Below, piece after piece: positions 1-8,056 of a stretch of 22,245 nt of DNA. The notes beneath the pieces were generated by a model. The model was not told the DNA's origin. It did no database searches and was given only the letters and a program-made list of their open reading frames with translations. The position numbers and the translations under genes were made by a program. The first letter of the stretch is position 1; each line of letters opens with the position of its first letter. Source of the DNA: JADHUC01 sp964617665 (GTDB lineage Bacteria > Planctomycetota > Planctomycetia > Pirellulales > Pirellulaceae); contig CAZUAH010000212.1 in the NCBI GenBank assembly GCA_964617665.1, forward strand, positions 1 to 22,245, read 5' to 3'.

Positions 1-2436
1 GAGCTTAGCCTCACAACCGCCTGCACCGCGCCAACGGAATTTTAGTGCGGTGGCGAATGTCGTTTCAAAACGTTCGACAACCTGCCTTAGCGGAATCGAC
101 TGCTGGGCGGCCGGGCTCCAGATTTGCACGTTGTTAATTGACGCGACGTCACTTCGTTCTTCCTCCGCGGCGCGGTACACAATCGGCAGCAATTCGTCGC
201 CTTCGCGATAGACGCCGACGCTGACCCCTTCAAAGCCGGACTTGGTGGCCAGCGCAACGTCCTGTTCGGTAACGCCCGCATTGTTGGCTTCTTCCTGCGC
301 CACAACAGGACGCATCAGTTTCACTCGCTGGCGCCAGTCGGTCCGGATCGCCTTCGCTCCACCATCTTCGTGGAAGATGGTCATTGTCTGCTCGGCGAGT
401 CCACGCAGCACGTTCGGATCAGGGCCGCTGAACCGAGCTTGGATCTTGCCGCCAGCCCCCGGACCGAGTAAGAACTTCTTTCCGTAGACCTCGATATCAG
501 GAAACCGGTCAGGTAGGTCTTTCTCGACCTTCGCCACCAAATCTTCGATCAGCGTGTAGTCTTCCACGTCGACCAGGAACTGGGCGTAGGCGGTGTTGGC
601 CTTCTCTGGGGCGTACGTGACGAGGAATCTCATTCCTCCAGCGCCCCCCAGCGTCGTCACGTGCGTGGCCCCTTCCAGTTCGCTGAGATACTCTCCGATC
701 TGTTCAGACGTGCGGACCGTTTCGTCGATGTGGGTGCCCTGCGGAAGCCAGACATCGACCATGAACTGTGGACGCGTGGAAGATGGAAAGAAGCTTCTAT
801 CGACGTACTGAAACCCCCACAACGAAACGCCAAAAATGGCCAGGACAATTGGCACGGTCAGCCAACGAAAACGGATCGATCGCAAGAGCAATGTGCGGTA
901 GAGTCGAAAGACAAAGCCTCCGTATGGATCCTTGGCTTCGCCGTCGGCCTGCTTTCCGGGTTTTAGAAACATGACGCACAGCAGCGGAGTAACGGTCATG
1001 CCCGTCAACCAGCTCAAGCCGAGCGAAAGAAATACAACCTGAAACAGCGAGCGGCAGAATTCCCCTGTCGAATCGTCCGACAGTCCAATCGCCCCGAAGG
1101 CCATGATCGCCACCGCGGTTGCGCCCAGCAGCGGCATAGACTGTTGCGCAACCACGTCCCTGGCCGCCTCTTTCGAGTCTTGCCCTTTGTTGATGCGAAC
1201 AAGCATGCCGTCCACGACCACGATCGCATTGTCCACTAGCATGCCCAAGGCAATCACCAGCGCGCCCAGTGAAATACGCTCCAGGGCCACTTCCCACGGG
1301 CCCATGAAAATAAACGTTGCCAGTATGGTCAGCGCCAAGACAGCGCCGATGATTAGCGCGCTGCGCAATCCCATGAATACCAACAGAACAACGACCACGA
1401 TCAAGACGGCTTCGATCAGACTTACCAGGAAGCCGTCGATAGCGATCGTTACCGCATCGGATTGAAGCGAAATAATGCCAAACTCGACGCCCAGCGGGAT
1501 CCGTTCGGCCAACTCGTGCATGCGGGCTTCGATCGCCTCGCCCATGACGACAACATTGCCGCCGGACGTGGTCGAAATGCCGAAACCTATGGCCGGATGA
1601 CCGTCGTACTGCAGTACGTTGCGGGGCGGTTCGACATAGCCGCGCTCGACGTCCGCCACGTCGCGCAGAAAGATCTGTTGGCCAGATTCGCGACCCTGGA
1701 TCAGAAGATCTTCGAAGTCTTTAACCGAGTCGAAGGTTCCGGTCGGTGCGATCGCAATGAACTCCGACCCCACGTCGACTCGCCCGGCGTCCGCGACAAG
1801 ATTCTTGTCACGCAGCTTTTCGATGATCTGGTTGGGATGGATCCCCAGTTGCGACATGCGGTCGCGATTGGGCACGACGTAGACCGCTTCGGAGCGGTCG
1901 CCCCAGAATTCAACTTTCGCGACGTCCTTGACCAGCAGCAATTCGCGACGCATTAGCTTGGCGACTTCCTTAAGCTCGGCGTAGGTATATTCGTCGCCGT
2001 AAATCGCGATGAATATTCCCCAAACGTCGCCGTAGTCGTCGTTAACGATCGATGGGCCGGCGCCCGGTGGCAGTTGGCCCTGTATATCGCCCACCTTGCG
2101 CCGCAATTCGTCCCAGACTTGTGGGAGTGACTTCTTGTCGTACTGATCCTTGATCCGCACGGTGATGGTGGACATTCCTCGGTCCGACTTGGACTCGACT
2201 TCCTTTAGCTGCCCAAGTTGTTGGACGGCCTTTTCGATCTTGTCGGAGACTTCGGTCTCCACCTCTTCGGCGGTGGCGCCGGGGTACGGTGTGATGACCA
2301 GCGCTTCCTTGATCGTGAATTCCGGGTCCTCCAAACGCGAGAGGCGATTGAAGGAGATAACGCCGCCGACGAAGAACACGGTTGTCAGAACAAGTGTCGT
2401 CGTCTTGTTTCGAATGGCCAGTTCAGCAAGGTTCAT
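1..2436 (-). CDS. RND-family efflux permease (HAE1/AcrB-like), truncated by window edge
   Basis: This is the inner-membrane, proton-driven pump subunit of a tripartite RND efflux system. Translation from the ATG at 2434-2436 stays open to base 1, giving 812 residues of a protein that is normally about 1030-1100, so the C-terminal quarter lies outside the window. An N-terminal TM helix follows MNLAELAIRNK. A porter domain follows, with typical phrases such as ITPYPGATAEEVE near residue 50 and PPRNVLQYDGHPAI. A block of TM helices contains GMLVDNAIVVVDGM, with the proton-relay positions reading D402-N403 rather than the Asp-Asp of AcrB. The second periplasmic half (RPQFMVDVWLPQGTHIDETV) ends near the conserved PLRQVV segment. 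A GGGAG ribosome site sits just upstream. It lies 19 nt after the adaptor gene and is almost certainly co-transcribed with it. The substrate cannot be told from sequence. Confidence 0.93.
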   Translation of the reverse strand, partial: MNLAELAIRNKTTTLVLTTVFFVGGVISFNRLSRLEDPEFTIKEALVITPYPGATAEEVETEVSDKIEKAVQQLGQLKEVESKSDRGMSTITVRIKDQYDKKSLPQVWDELRRKVGDIQGQLPPGAGPSIVNDDYGDVWGIFIAIYGDEYTYAELKEVAKLMRRELLLVKDVAKVEFWGDRSEAVYVVPNRDRMSQLGIHPNQIIEKLRDKNLVADAGRVDVGSEFIAIAPTGTFDSVKDFEDLLIQGRESGQQIFLRDVADVERGYVEPPRNVLQYDGHPAIGFGISTTSGGNVVVMGEAIEARMHELAERIPLGVEFGIISLQSDAVTIAIDGFLVSLIEAVLIVVVVLLVFMGLRSALIIGAVLALTILATFIFMGPWEVALERISLGALVIALGMLVDNAIVVVDGMLVRINKGQDSKEAARDVVAQQSMPLLGATAVAIMAFGAIGLSDDSTGEFCRSLFQVVFLSLGLSWLTGMTVTPLLCVMFLKPGKQADGEAKDPYGGFVFRLYRTLLLRSIRFRWLTVPIVLAIFGVSLWGFQYVDRSFFPSSTRPQFMVDVWLPQGTHIDETVRTSEQIGEYLSELEGATHVTTLGGAGGMRFLVTYAPEKANTAYAQFLVDVEDYTLIEDLVAKVEKDLPDRFPDIEVYGKKFLLGPGAGGKIQARFSGPDPNVLRGLAEQTMTIFHEDGGAKAIRTDWRQRVKLMRPVVAQEEANNAGVTEQDVALATKSGFEGVSVGVYREGDELLPIVYRAAEEERSDVASINNVQIWSPAAQQSIPLRQVVERFETTFATALKFRWRGAGGCEAKL

Positions 2437-2455
2437 CGTGTCGCAACTCCCGACA

Positions 2456-3529
2456 TCAGTTTTCGTATTTGCGGACCTTCATGCCTTCGCGGAGCGATAT
2501 CACCCCGGAAATGGCCACCATATCACCTTCCTCGACGCCGCTTTTCAGAAACACTCGATCGCCGGTCAACGGGCCGACTTCCACGGCAGAGCGCGATACT
2601 GTCATGCCGCCGGAATCGACCTTCCAGACGTACGCCTGCCCGTTTTCGTCCGCCTGGGCAGCAGTGGCAGGCACAGACCAGGCGCTTTCTGGATCGATCA
2701 CAACGCGCGCCCGCGCGGTCATGCCTGGCAACACGTTCACGTCTTCCGGTTTGTCGAAGTTCAATTTGACAGAGAATGTTCTCGTCACCGGATCCGCAGT
2801 CGTCGCAAACTCCTTGATGCGTGCAGCGAATTCGCGATCGGGCAGCGCGCTGACGATGACCACCGGCTTGATTCGGGCGGTCGCATCTTCGGTGGTCTCC
2901 TCCTGGTCTTGCCGACGAACGAAGTCCCGCTCGGGTACGGCGATTTCGATTTCGAGAATGGAGTTGTCCTGCACAATGAGCACGGACTCCTTGGCTTGAA
3001 CGTTCGCGAAATCTTCGACCAGCTTGCGGGCCATTATGCCGGCAAACGGCGTCTTGAGCTCGGTATCATCGAGAGCCTTCTTGGCAATCTCCCATTGCGC
3101 CTTGCTCACATCCACCGCACGCTGGTTGCCTTCGATATCCTCTTGAGGGATAGAGTTCGGGGCCCTCTTGTTGATGGCCAAATTGCGTTCCAAGTCCGAT
3201 TGTGTCTTGTCCAAATTTGCCTGGGCTGCTTTCAAATCGGCTTCGTAGTCGCGGGGGTCCAACCGCGCCAACACCTGATCCTTCTGCACCTCGACTCCCT
3301 CGCGGACCAAGAACTCAGTAACTCGTCCAGGCACCTCGAAGCCCATTTCGGCGGTCTGATACGCGCGGATCGTCCCGGGAAACTCGCGCAACGCCGCCGG
3401 CTCGAGCGAACCGATCGTGTGGATTTTGACCGGCCTGACCACAGGCCCCTTGTCGACCGGTGGTTCGCTGCAACCGGCCACTAATGCCCCAAACCCCGTG
3501 ACCAGCACAAGTGATTGTAGAGTCCGCAT
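2456..3529 (-). CDS. RND efflux periplasmic adaptor (membrane fusion protein), lipoprotein
   Basis: This 357-residue adaptor would link the RND permease to an outer-membrane channel. The N-terminus is a lipoprotein signal with lipobox LVAGC (Cys20), so the mature protein should be lipid-anchored. The order is typical of the HlyD/AcrA family. The first half of the lipoyl (barrel-sandwich) domain is around residues 50-92 (GFEVPGRVTEFLVREGVEV). A coiled-coil hairpin spans about 93-155 (Ala/Gln/Lys-rich), and the returning lipoyl half is TELKTPFAGIMARKL. Beta-barrel and membrane-proximal domains follow, ending in GMKVRKYEN. The frame is open further upstream, but the start at 3529 is chosen because it gives the signal peptide and has GGGAGA 8 nt before it. 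It is the first gene of the operon with the permease. No outer-membrane channel or regulator gene is visible nearby. Confidence 0.93.
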   Translation of the reverse strand: MRTLQSLVLVTGFGALVAGCSEPPVDKGPVVRPVKIHTIGSLEPAALREFPGTIRAYQTAEMGFEVPGRVTEFLVREGVEVQKDQVLARLDPRDYEADLKAAQANLDKTQSDLERNLAINKRAPNSIPQEDIEGNQRAVDVSKAQWEIAKKALDDTELKTPFAGIMARKLVEDFANVQAKESVLIVQDNSILEIEIAVPERDFVRRQDQEETTEDATARIKPVVIVSALPDREFAARIKEFATTADPVTRTFSVKLNFDKPEDVNVLPGMTARARVVIDPESAWSVPATAAQADENGQAYVWKVDSGGMTVSRSAVEVGPLTGDRVFLKSGVEEGDMVAISGVISLREGMKVRKYEN

Positions 3530-4031
3530 GCAGTTGGTCTCCCGTGTGAGAGTTTTGAATTCAATTCGTTGGCGTTGATCGCCGCCAGAGTTTAGTGCTA
3601 CAGTAAAATCCTGCGTAGAAAAAGTCGTTTGCAAGTGATCCATCGAATGTGAAAAAGTTCTAACTCTCGCAGTGACAAGTCCGTAGAACGGAAGAGAGCT
3701 AATAACCGCAAAACTGCAGGACGCTTCACCCATGTCGGCTGACGACACCCCACACAGCGGTCGGATATTCCCGAGTGTACCGCTGAGGAGGGGGCTATTC
3801 AAGTAGTGCCCGAAAATCGATGCGAGACAGACACGTGGTCTTTGCGTATGATGGTGTCTTGCGGTTGCCATGCGAAGGCATTCGTGGGATCGTTGGTGAC
3901 ACAGAATCGTGTCCCCTTGTTTCTTCTGATTCCCGTGGCTGACACTCTAGCCTCGTCAACGCATACTGTATGCGCACGACCACCGATCGTAGGGCGATGC
4001 ATGGAGGGCACACTGAAGTGAAAGCAGCGCA
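3530..4031. other. Divergent intergenic region, no gene supported
   Basis: These 502 bases separate the RND adaptor (minus) from the ion-channel gene (plus) and must carry both promoters and 5' leaders. Open frames on both strands are short, mutually overlapping and resemble no family. The part from about 3825 to 3950 contains several GACAC/GTGTC words. One imperfect hairpin is at 3895-3916 (GG-GACAC, 6-nt loop, GTGTC-CC). No clear sigma-70 pair or recognisable operator was found. Confidence 0.5.
3538..3543 (-). promoter_or_regulatory. Ribosome binding site of the RND adaptor gene
   Basis: On the minus strand this reads GGGAGA, 8 nt before the ATG at 3529. It decides the start of the adaptor. 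The open frame continues upstream to 3871, but that extension lacks a signal peptide and reads like untranslated sequence. Confidence 0.65.
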
Positions 4032-4805
4032 GTGGAAGACGCAAGCGCGCAAACCATGAAATCGGTTCAGGAACAATCGACCCCAGAACACGGGAGCGGC
4101 AATCTGCTGCTTCTGTTGCTCTCCCTGTTGTTCGCTCTATTGGTCACTCCAGTCCTGGGACATCTGATCGGAGATCGGATCGGAGATCGGATTCTCGCCT
4201 ACGCAGGAATAACTGCAGTCCTGGTCTTTGGAGTCTTTGTCAATCGTAGACGCAATAAGCTGTTTCTACCGTGCTTGGTTCTTGCCGTGCTTGGTGTACT
4301 CGCGATTTGGTCGACGCTGATTCTTGACTACTCGTTCGTGTTCGTGGCAAGCTGCGTACTGGAAGCTGCGTTCTACGCAACGATTGCCGTTATCCTGGTT
4401 ATTCAAATCCTGAAGAAACACTTGGCAACCGTACAATCTATCTTCGGCGCGGTGTGCGTCTACCTGTTGTTTGGCCTGGCGTGGGCTCAACTCTACTGGG
4501 CAACTGAACGTATAGACGGCGAATCGCTGTCGTTCCCGAAATCGACGGCGATGACGAGGAATGCCGATGGAGATGACGCGAAGTTTTCGCAGGTTGTATA
4601 CTTCAGCTTTGTGACCATGTCGACGTTGGGGTATGGCGACATCGTGCCCGAGACTCCTTTGGCTCAAACGTTGGCATGGATGCAATCGGTGCTCGGCCAG
4701 TTCTTCTTGGCCGTGCTTGTTGCCTGGCTTGTCAGCGCGATACCGAAGCACGGGCCTCCGAAGGACCGTTTCGTCAATCAAGCAGACAAGGAGGATGACG
4801 AATGA
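4032..4805 (+). CDS. Ion channel with potassium-type selectivity filter (Ion_trans_2-like)
   Basis: This is a 257-residue integral membrane protein, probably a K+-type channel. The pore signature STLGYGD (residues 197-203, after YFSFVTM) is a conservative variant of the TVGYGD filter. It is followed by a final membrane helix, LGQFFLAVLVAWLV. Four further hydrophobic segments precede the pore unit (about 25-47, 54-70, 77-96 and 101-124), and the pre-pore helix is 134-156. This gives a six-TM layout without the repeated Arg/Lys of a voltage-sensing S4. No RCK/TrkA-N domain follows; the protein ends in a short charged tail. The start is uncertain. GTG at 4032 gives the longest frame, and ATG at 4056 would remove eight residues; neither has a strong ribosome site. 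The stop overlaps the next start by ATGA, implying translational coupling with the DUF502 gene. Confidence 0.85.
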   Translation: MEDASAQTMKSVQEQSTPEHGSGNLLLLLLSLLFALLVTPVLGHLIGDRIGDRILAYAGITAVLVFGVFVNRRRNKLFLPCLVLAVLGVLAIWSTLILDYSFVFVASCVLEAAFYATIAVILVIQILKKHLATVQSIFGAVCVYLLFGLAWAQLYWATERIDGESLSFPKSTAMTRNADGDDAKFSQVVYFSFVTMSTLGYGDIVPETPLAQTLAWMQSVLGQFFLAVLVAWLVSAIPKHGPPKDRFVNQADKEDDE

Positions 4806-5485
4806 ACCGAATAGTCAAGGGCTTCTGGAAACGAATCGTTGCATGCTTCCTGGCTGGGCTGTTCACCATTCTGCCGCTGGTCATCACCGTTGCTGTGATC
4901 ATCTGGGTGGCGGGCTTCATCAAGGGGTTCCTTGGTCCCGACACTATCGTCGGCAGTTGGTTCTGGTCCCTGGGGACGTCTTTCAGCGAGAACAACGAGC
5001 TGCTGGCCTACGCGATCGGGATCGTATTTGTGCTGGCTGCGATTTTCGCTCTGGGCCTCATTGTGCAGATGGGATTCCGCAAGTTGATCCACAAGATGAT
5101 CGCGCCCATCATACGCAGCATCCCGATTGCCGGCAGCGTCTATGGTGCGGCAACTCAGGTCATTGGCTTGCTGGAAAAGAAGGACGAGTCGGAATTGAAG
5201 GGGATGAGAGTCGTCTTCTGCGTGTTCGGCCAGGGACACGGCACGGGACTGTTGGCGTTGCTGCCAACACCGGATCGCTACACGATCAACGGGCAAGACT
5301 ACAACATCGTGTACATACCCACGTCTCCGATTCCGATGACCGGCGGTCTGTTGTTTGTACCGGTCGAGTCCGTTCAAGCGGTGGACATGAGTGTCGAGTC
5401 GCTGATGAGCATCTACCTGTCGATGGGTGTTACCGGACCGCAGTTCCTAACGGACGAAGGTACGCGACAGGCGGAGCAATCCTGA
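4802..5485 (+). CDS. DUF502 family membrane protein
   Basis: This 227-residue protein matches the DUF502 pattern throughout. The first hydrophobic segment is at about residues 13-38 (FLAGLFTILPLVITVAVIIW). A second is at 67-91, followed by a basic stretch and the conserved APIIRSIPIAGSVYGAATQV. The C-terminal soluble part carries the diagnostic PTSPIPMTGGLLFVP and DMSVESLMSIYLSMGV blocks. The biochemical role of the family is not established; it is an inner-membrane protein by topology. The start ATG overlaps the channel gene's stop, so the two are very likely made together. That adjacency may hint at a shared role in ion or osmotic homeostasis, but this is only inference. Confidence 0.9.
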   Translation: MNRIVKGFWKRIVACFLAGLFTILPLVITVAVIIWVAGFIKGFLGPDTIVGSWFWSLGTSFSENNELLAYAIGIVFVLAAIFALGLIVQMGFRKLIHKMIAPIIRSIPIAGSVYGAATQVIGLLEKKDESELKGMRVVFCVFGQGHGTGLLALLPTPDRYTINGQDYNIVYIPTSPIPMTGGLLFVPVESVQAVDMSVESLMSIYLSMGVTGPQFLTDEGTRQAEQS

Positions 5486-5543
5486 GTTGGGATGCACCCG
5501 ACGAGAGAAAGGCTGATCGATTCCGCGTCCCGGAAACCCGCGT

Positions 5544-5720
5544 CTACGCACCGACAGCCTCGCCGATGGTATCGGACGACGTGCCGATGCTCTCGTTGGC
5601 GTCTTGCCCAAGGATGCCTATCGCCGCGATAGCAACCACGAGAATCAGCGAGATCACAAAAGCATATTCAAGGGCGGTTGGCCCGTCTTCTTCCTTCAAG
5701 AATCGCAGCACTCGATGCAT
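5544..5720 (-). CDS. Flp/Tad-type pilin (class III prepilin)
   Basis: A 58-codon gene begins at ATG 5718-5720 and ends at TAG 5544-5546. Translation gives a short basic leader (MHRVLRFLKEEDG), then PTALEY, then a roughly 18-residue hydrophobic helix (AFVISLILVVAIAAIGIL), then a short hydrophilic tail rich in Ser/Thr/Asp. G13 followed by four residues and E18-Y19 reproduces the G-x4-EY prepilin-peptidase site of Flp pilins. It would be cleaved by a TadV-type peptidase and assembled at the inner membrane by the Tad machinery. No Tad assembly genes are in the window, so this is an orphan copy here. It is tail-to-tail with the DUF502 gene. The ribosome site is weak (GAGAAA about 10 nt upstream). 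Its short length makes it easy to overlook, but the motif is distinctive. Confidence 0.85.
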   Translation of the reverse strand: MHRVLRFLKEEDGPTALEYAFVISLILVVAIAAIGILGQDANESIGTSSDTIGEAVGA

Positions 5721-5905
5721 CGGAGTTATTTCTCAATACAGCCACAAGGATTCCAACACCTGGCGGATATCGCCAAGTGCGCGACAAGAATTGTATTGCC
5801 TGCGGGATACGAGTTGCGACCACGTAAAGCGGAAACGCGGAACACTGCAAAATCGTAGGTCTTCAGATTGAGGATGGCAAGCTGAATTACAGAGTTTGGC
5901 GACGG

Positions 5906-7747
5906 CTATTTGAACGGATCGTTGTTTCCGCCGCCGAATGGATTGACCTTGGGCTTGGCGCCAGCACCACCGGCACCGCCGCCGAACGGGTTGGCGCCAC
6001 CGCCTGCTCCTCCGCCAAACGGATTCGCCCCGCCCCCAGCTCCACCGCCGAATGGATTTGCCCCGCCGCCACCGAATGGCGTCGCCGGCTTCTTAGGAGC
6101 GGGTTTTCCAGCTCCTGCATCAGGCCCCTCCTGTATGATATCCGGCCGGTCCTTTTCTTTTGCTTCAGCCAACCCACTGTGAACCAGTGGCCATTCCATT
6201 TGCGTCTCGCGCAGGCACTGAATCACACCCGTCTTGTTGCCGAGGAAAATGCGATCGGTTTGGATGTTCGTGTAGAAGATGTCCAGCAGGTCTGCTCCCA
6301 TCGACGCGATCCGGCCGCCGGTCTTCGCATCCAGGATGACAAGCCGATCGGCAAAGCCCAGACAGTAGATTCGGTCTTTGCTACCGGAGACGAAGCTCTT
6401 GATGCGTGGAGTCCACCAGACCTCCTCGCCGGTCTCCTGCTTCAGGCAATGCAGAGTGCCCTTGTCTGTAATGACATAAAGCTGCTCGCCAACCGGGACA
6501 GGTGTGTTGCTTATGGGCTCGCCGGTTGTGAAACGCCACAATTCATCACCATCCATCTCCTTCACACAGTAGACGTCACCATCGATCGACGCGGTGAAGA
6601 ACTTTCCGGGAGGCGCATACGAGGGTTGCGACACAATCGTATCTCTGGCCTCAAGTCGAAAACGGACACGTGTCTTGTTGGCTTGCGCCACATACAGGAA
6701 ACCGCGATCCGTAGGCCATGCGACGCTGTCCGCCGTTACGATCGGTTGAATCAGGATGCGACCGTTTGAGCGGTAGATCTCCGGTAGCGTCCTTGTTTCG
6801 TAAAGGTCGTACAGCTCGATGTGGCCGCCAAATGTCGGCACGACGACGTATGTGTCCGTGATTGCGGGACCGGCACTAGGTACGCCTTTTACTCGGCGTT
6901 TCCAGGCGATCTCGCCGGTGTCTCTCGTCAGGAGATACAAGTCCGAACCGTTCAAGACGGCTACCCAGTCTTCGCTGGCACCGACCCGTTCGGTTGGAAA
7001 GTCCCGTCGGCCAACTACCAGTGCCCACCGCGTGCGCCCCGTTTCCGCATCGATGGCATGGATCGTCCCTCGGTCTGTCGTCACGTAGAGTGTGATCTCT
7101 GGTATTCTTAACGTTTCAAGTTTGGCTTCGGGCTCTTGGGCCTGCAACTCCTTGAATTTGGCTTCCTGCTCGTCGGTGAGGAGGGCGTTCATCCCCGCGG
7201 TGAACTGCGTGTCCGCCATAGCCGCCACTTCCTTTTTCTCCTCTTCCGTGAGCTCTTCGGCTGCGTCCAGCGAATCCTTTGGCTCTTCTCCCGCCGCAGG
7301 CGGATCCTCGGGTGACGTCACGCTCTTCATGTCGCGGTAGGTGCTGTAGAGGCGGCGAACCTGTGCCTCGAGATGAAGGGGGAGTTCCAGCTTCTCGAAG
7401 ACCTCCTGCACCTTCACATCGTTCAGATACTCCTCCGCAAGTTTCTTCGCACCTTCTATGCCGACCGGTTGGCCAAACTTGTCCACGTCATGTTCGGAAA
7501 ATACCCTCTTGCTATCCCGGTACCGGACTTCGTGGATGGTGTACGATTGCGCCGAACTGACGAAGTACTGCATGTGAGTAATGCAGCCGCGCGCAGCGTC
7601 CAATTCCACCTGCGTGAACCAGATCCGATCCAGACCGAAACGGCGGGCCTCTTGTGGCGAAATCAGACTGCCGAATTCAGCCTGTGCTGATGCAGCCAGA
7701 CAAAGTAGGAGTAAGAACGAAAGCGGCTTAGCGGTGGTACGGGACAT
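5906..7747 (-). CDS. Secreted PQQ-like beta-propeller protein with Gly-rich NPFGGG tail
   Basis: This 613-residue protein has a signal peptide (hydrophobic core SFLLLLCLAAS, likely cleavage after AQA at residue 23). A mixed region follows, about 24-140, with no recognised domain. An acidic helical stretch (about 141-212) is rich in Glu/Lys. From about residue 218 to 515 it carries beta-propeller repeats of the PQQ/PQQ-like type. Examples are LYVTTDRGTIHAIDAETGRTRW, WVAVLNGSDLYLLTRDTGEIAW, GDVYCVKEMDGDELWRF, LYVITDKGTLHCLKQETGEEVW and DRLVILDAKTGGRI. The tail (556-613) is five PFGGG units with Gly/Ala spacers. The start at 7747 is chosen for the signal peptide; the open frame extends further upstream to 7870. 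Such propellers act as BamB-like scaffolds or cofactor-binding enzymes; no catalytic residues can be assigned, so a scaffold role is only a guess. Confidence 0.85.
   Translation of the reverse strand: MSRTTAKPLSFLLLLCLAASAQAEFGSLISPQEARRFGLDRIWFTQVELDAARGCITHMQYFVSSAQSYTIHEVRYRDSKRVFSEHDVDKFGQPVGIEGAKKLAEEYLNDVKVQEVFEKLELPLHLEAQVRRLYSTYRDMKSVTSPEDPPAAGEEPKDSLDAAEELTEEEKKEVAAMADTQFTAGMNALLTDEQEAKFKELQAQEPEAKLETLRIPEITLYVTTDRGTIHAIDAETGRTRWALVVGRRDFPTERVGASEDWVAVLNGSDLYLLTRDTGEIAWKRRVKGVPSAGPAITDTYVVVPTFGGHIELYDLYETRTLPEIYRSNGRILIQPIVTADSVAWPTDRGFLYVAQANKTRVRFRLEARDTIVSQPSYAPPGKFFTASIDGDVYCVKEMDGDELWRFTTGEPISNTPVPVGEQLYVITDKGTLHCLKQETGEEVWWTPRIKSFVSGSKDRIYCLGFADRLVILDAKTGGRIASMGADLLDIFYTNIQTDRIFLGNKTGVIQCLRETQMEWPLVHSGLAEAKEKDRPDIIQEGPDAGAGKPAPKKPATPFGGGGANPFGGGAGGGANPFGGGAGGGANPFGGGAGGAGAKPKVNPFGGGNNDPFK
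5930..6082 (-). repeat. In-gene repeat coding for NPFGGG units
   Basis: The 3' end of the propeller gene holds five near-identical coding units. The protein reads TPFGGG, then NPFGGGAGG three times, then NPFGGG, and ends NNDPFK. On the plus strand the unit appears as cycles of ccgccgaatgg or ccgccaaacgg followed by Ala/Gly spacer codons. Codon choice differs between units, so the array is not a very recent expansion. Confidence 0.8.
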
Positions 7748-8056
7748 AACGTTTTTCCGCAAGATAACGGTGGAAAGGTAGGTGTTGCGATACTTCGGCA
7801 CATCGCAATACACCAGCGTCTCAAAGGGGTAGAGGAGTCGAATCTGTTGTCTGCGCAACAGATTGCGCACACCTCCGCCCCTCTAACATAGTCTAAACGG
7901 CCGTGGGAAACCTGTCAAAAATTGGTTTCGGCCATCTAATCGCCCGAAGTCGAGGCCGATTTCGACGCCGTGTCCAGTCAGCGGAACGGCCAAAACGCCT
8001 GCAACCAGGGCAAACGGGCCAGTGGACAGTGAACTGTCCAGCCGAGAATGCCTGGA
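7748..8056. other. Intergenic region between propeller and zinc-ribbon genes
   Basis: These 309 bases hold no supported gene. Two inverted repeats are visible. One is the perfect 8-bp palindrome TGGACAGT-GA-ACTGTCCA at 8023-8040, just past the zinc-ribbon stop. The other is an imperfect hairpin at 7899-7933 (GGCCG..GAAACC / GGTTTCGGCC) followed, on the minus strand, by GTTTAG. The latter may end transcription of the upstream gene or shape the leader of the propeller gene. Confidence 0.5.
8023..8040. repeat. Perfect 18-bp inverted repeat (8-2-8)
   Basis: TGGACAGT GA ACTGTCCA lies 16 nt beyond the stop of the zinc-ribbon gene. It could act as a short stem-loop on the mRNA (6-bp stem, 6-nt loop) or as a dimeric protein site. 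No T-tract follows on either strand, so it is not a standard intrinsic terminator. Confidence 0.6.

Noticed and set aside
2150..3484. 444-codon plus-strand frame opposite the RND adaptor
   Set aside because: The minus strand carries an unambiguous adaptor with lipobox and lipoyl domain; the plus-strand frame is its shadow.
3799..4044. 81-codon minus-strand frame in the divergent spacer
   Set aside because: It overlaps the channel start, has no family resemblance and no ribosome site; kept only as a possible repeat-derived stretch.
4633..5871. 412-codon plus-strand frame overlapping the channel and DUF502 genes
   Set aside because: It is out of frame with two recognised genes and runs through the pilin region; composition is typical of an off-frame reading.
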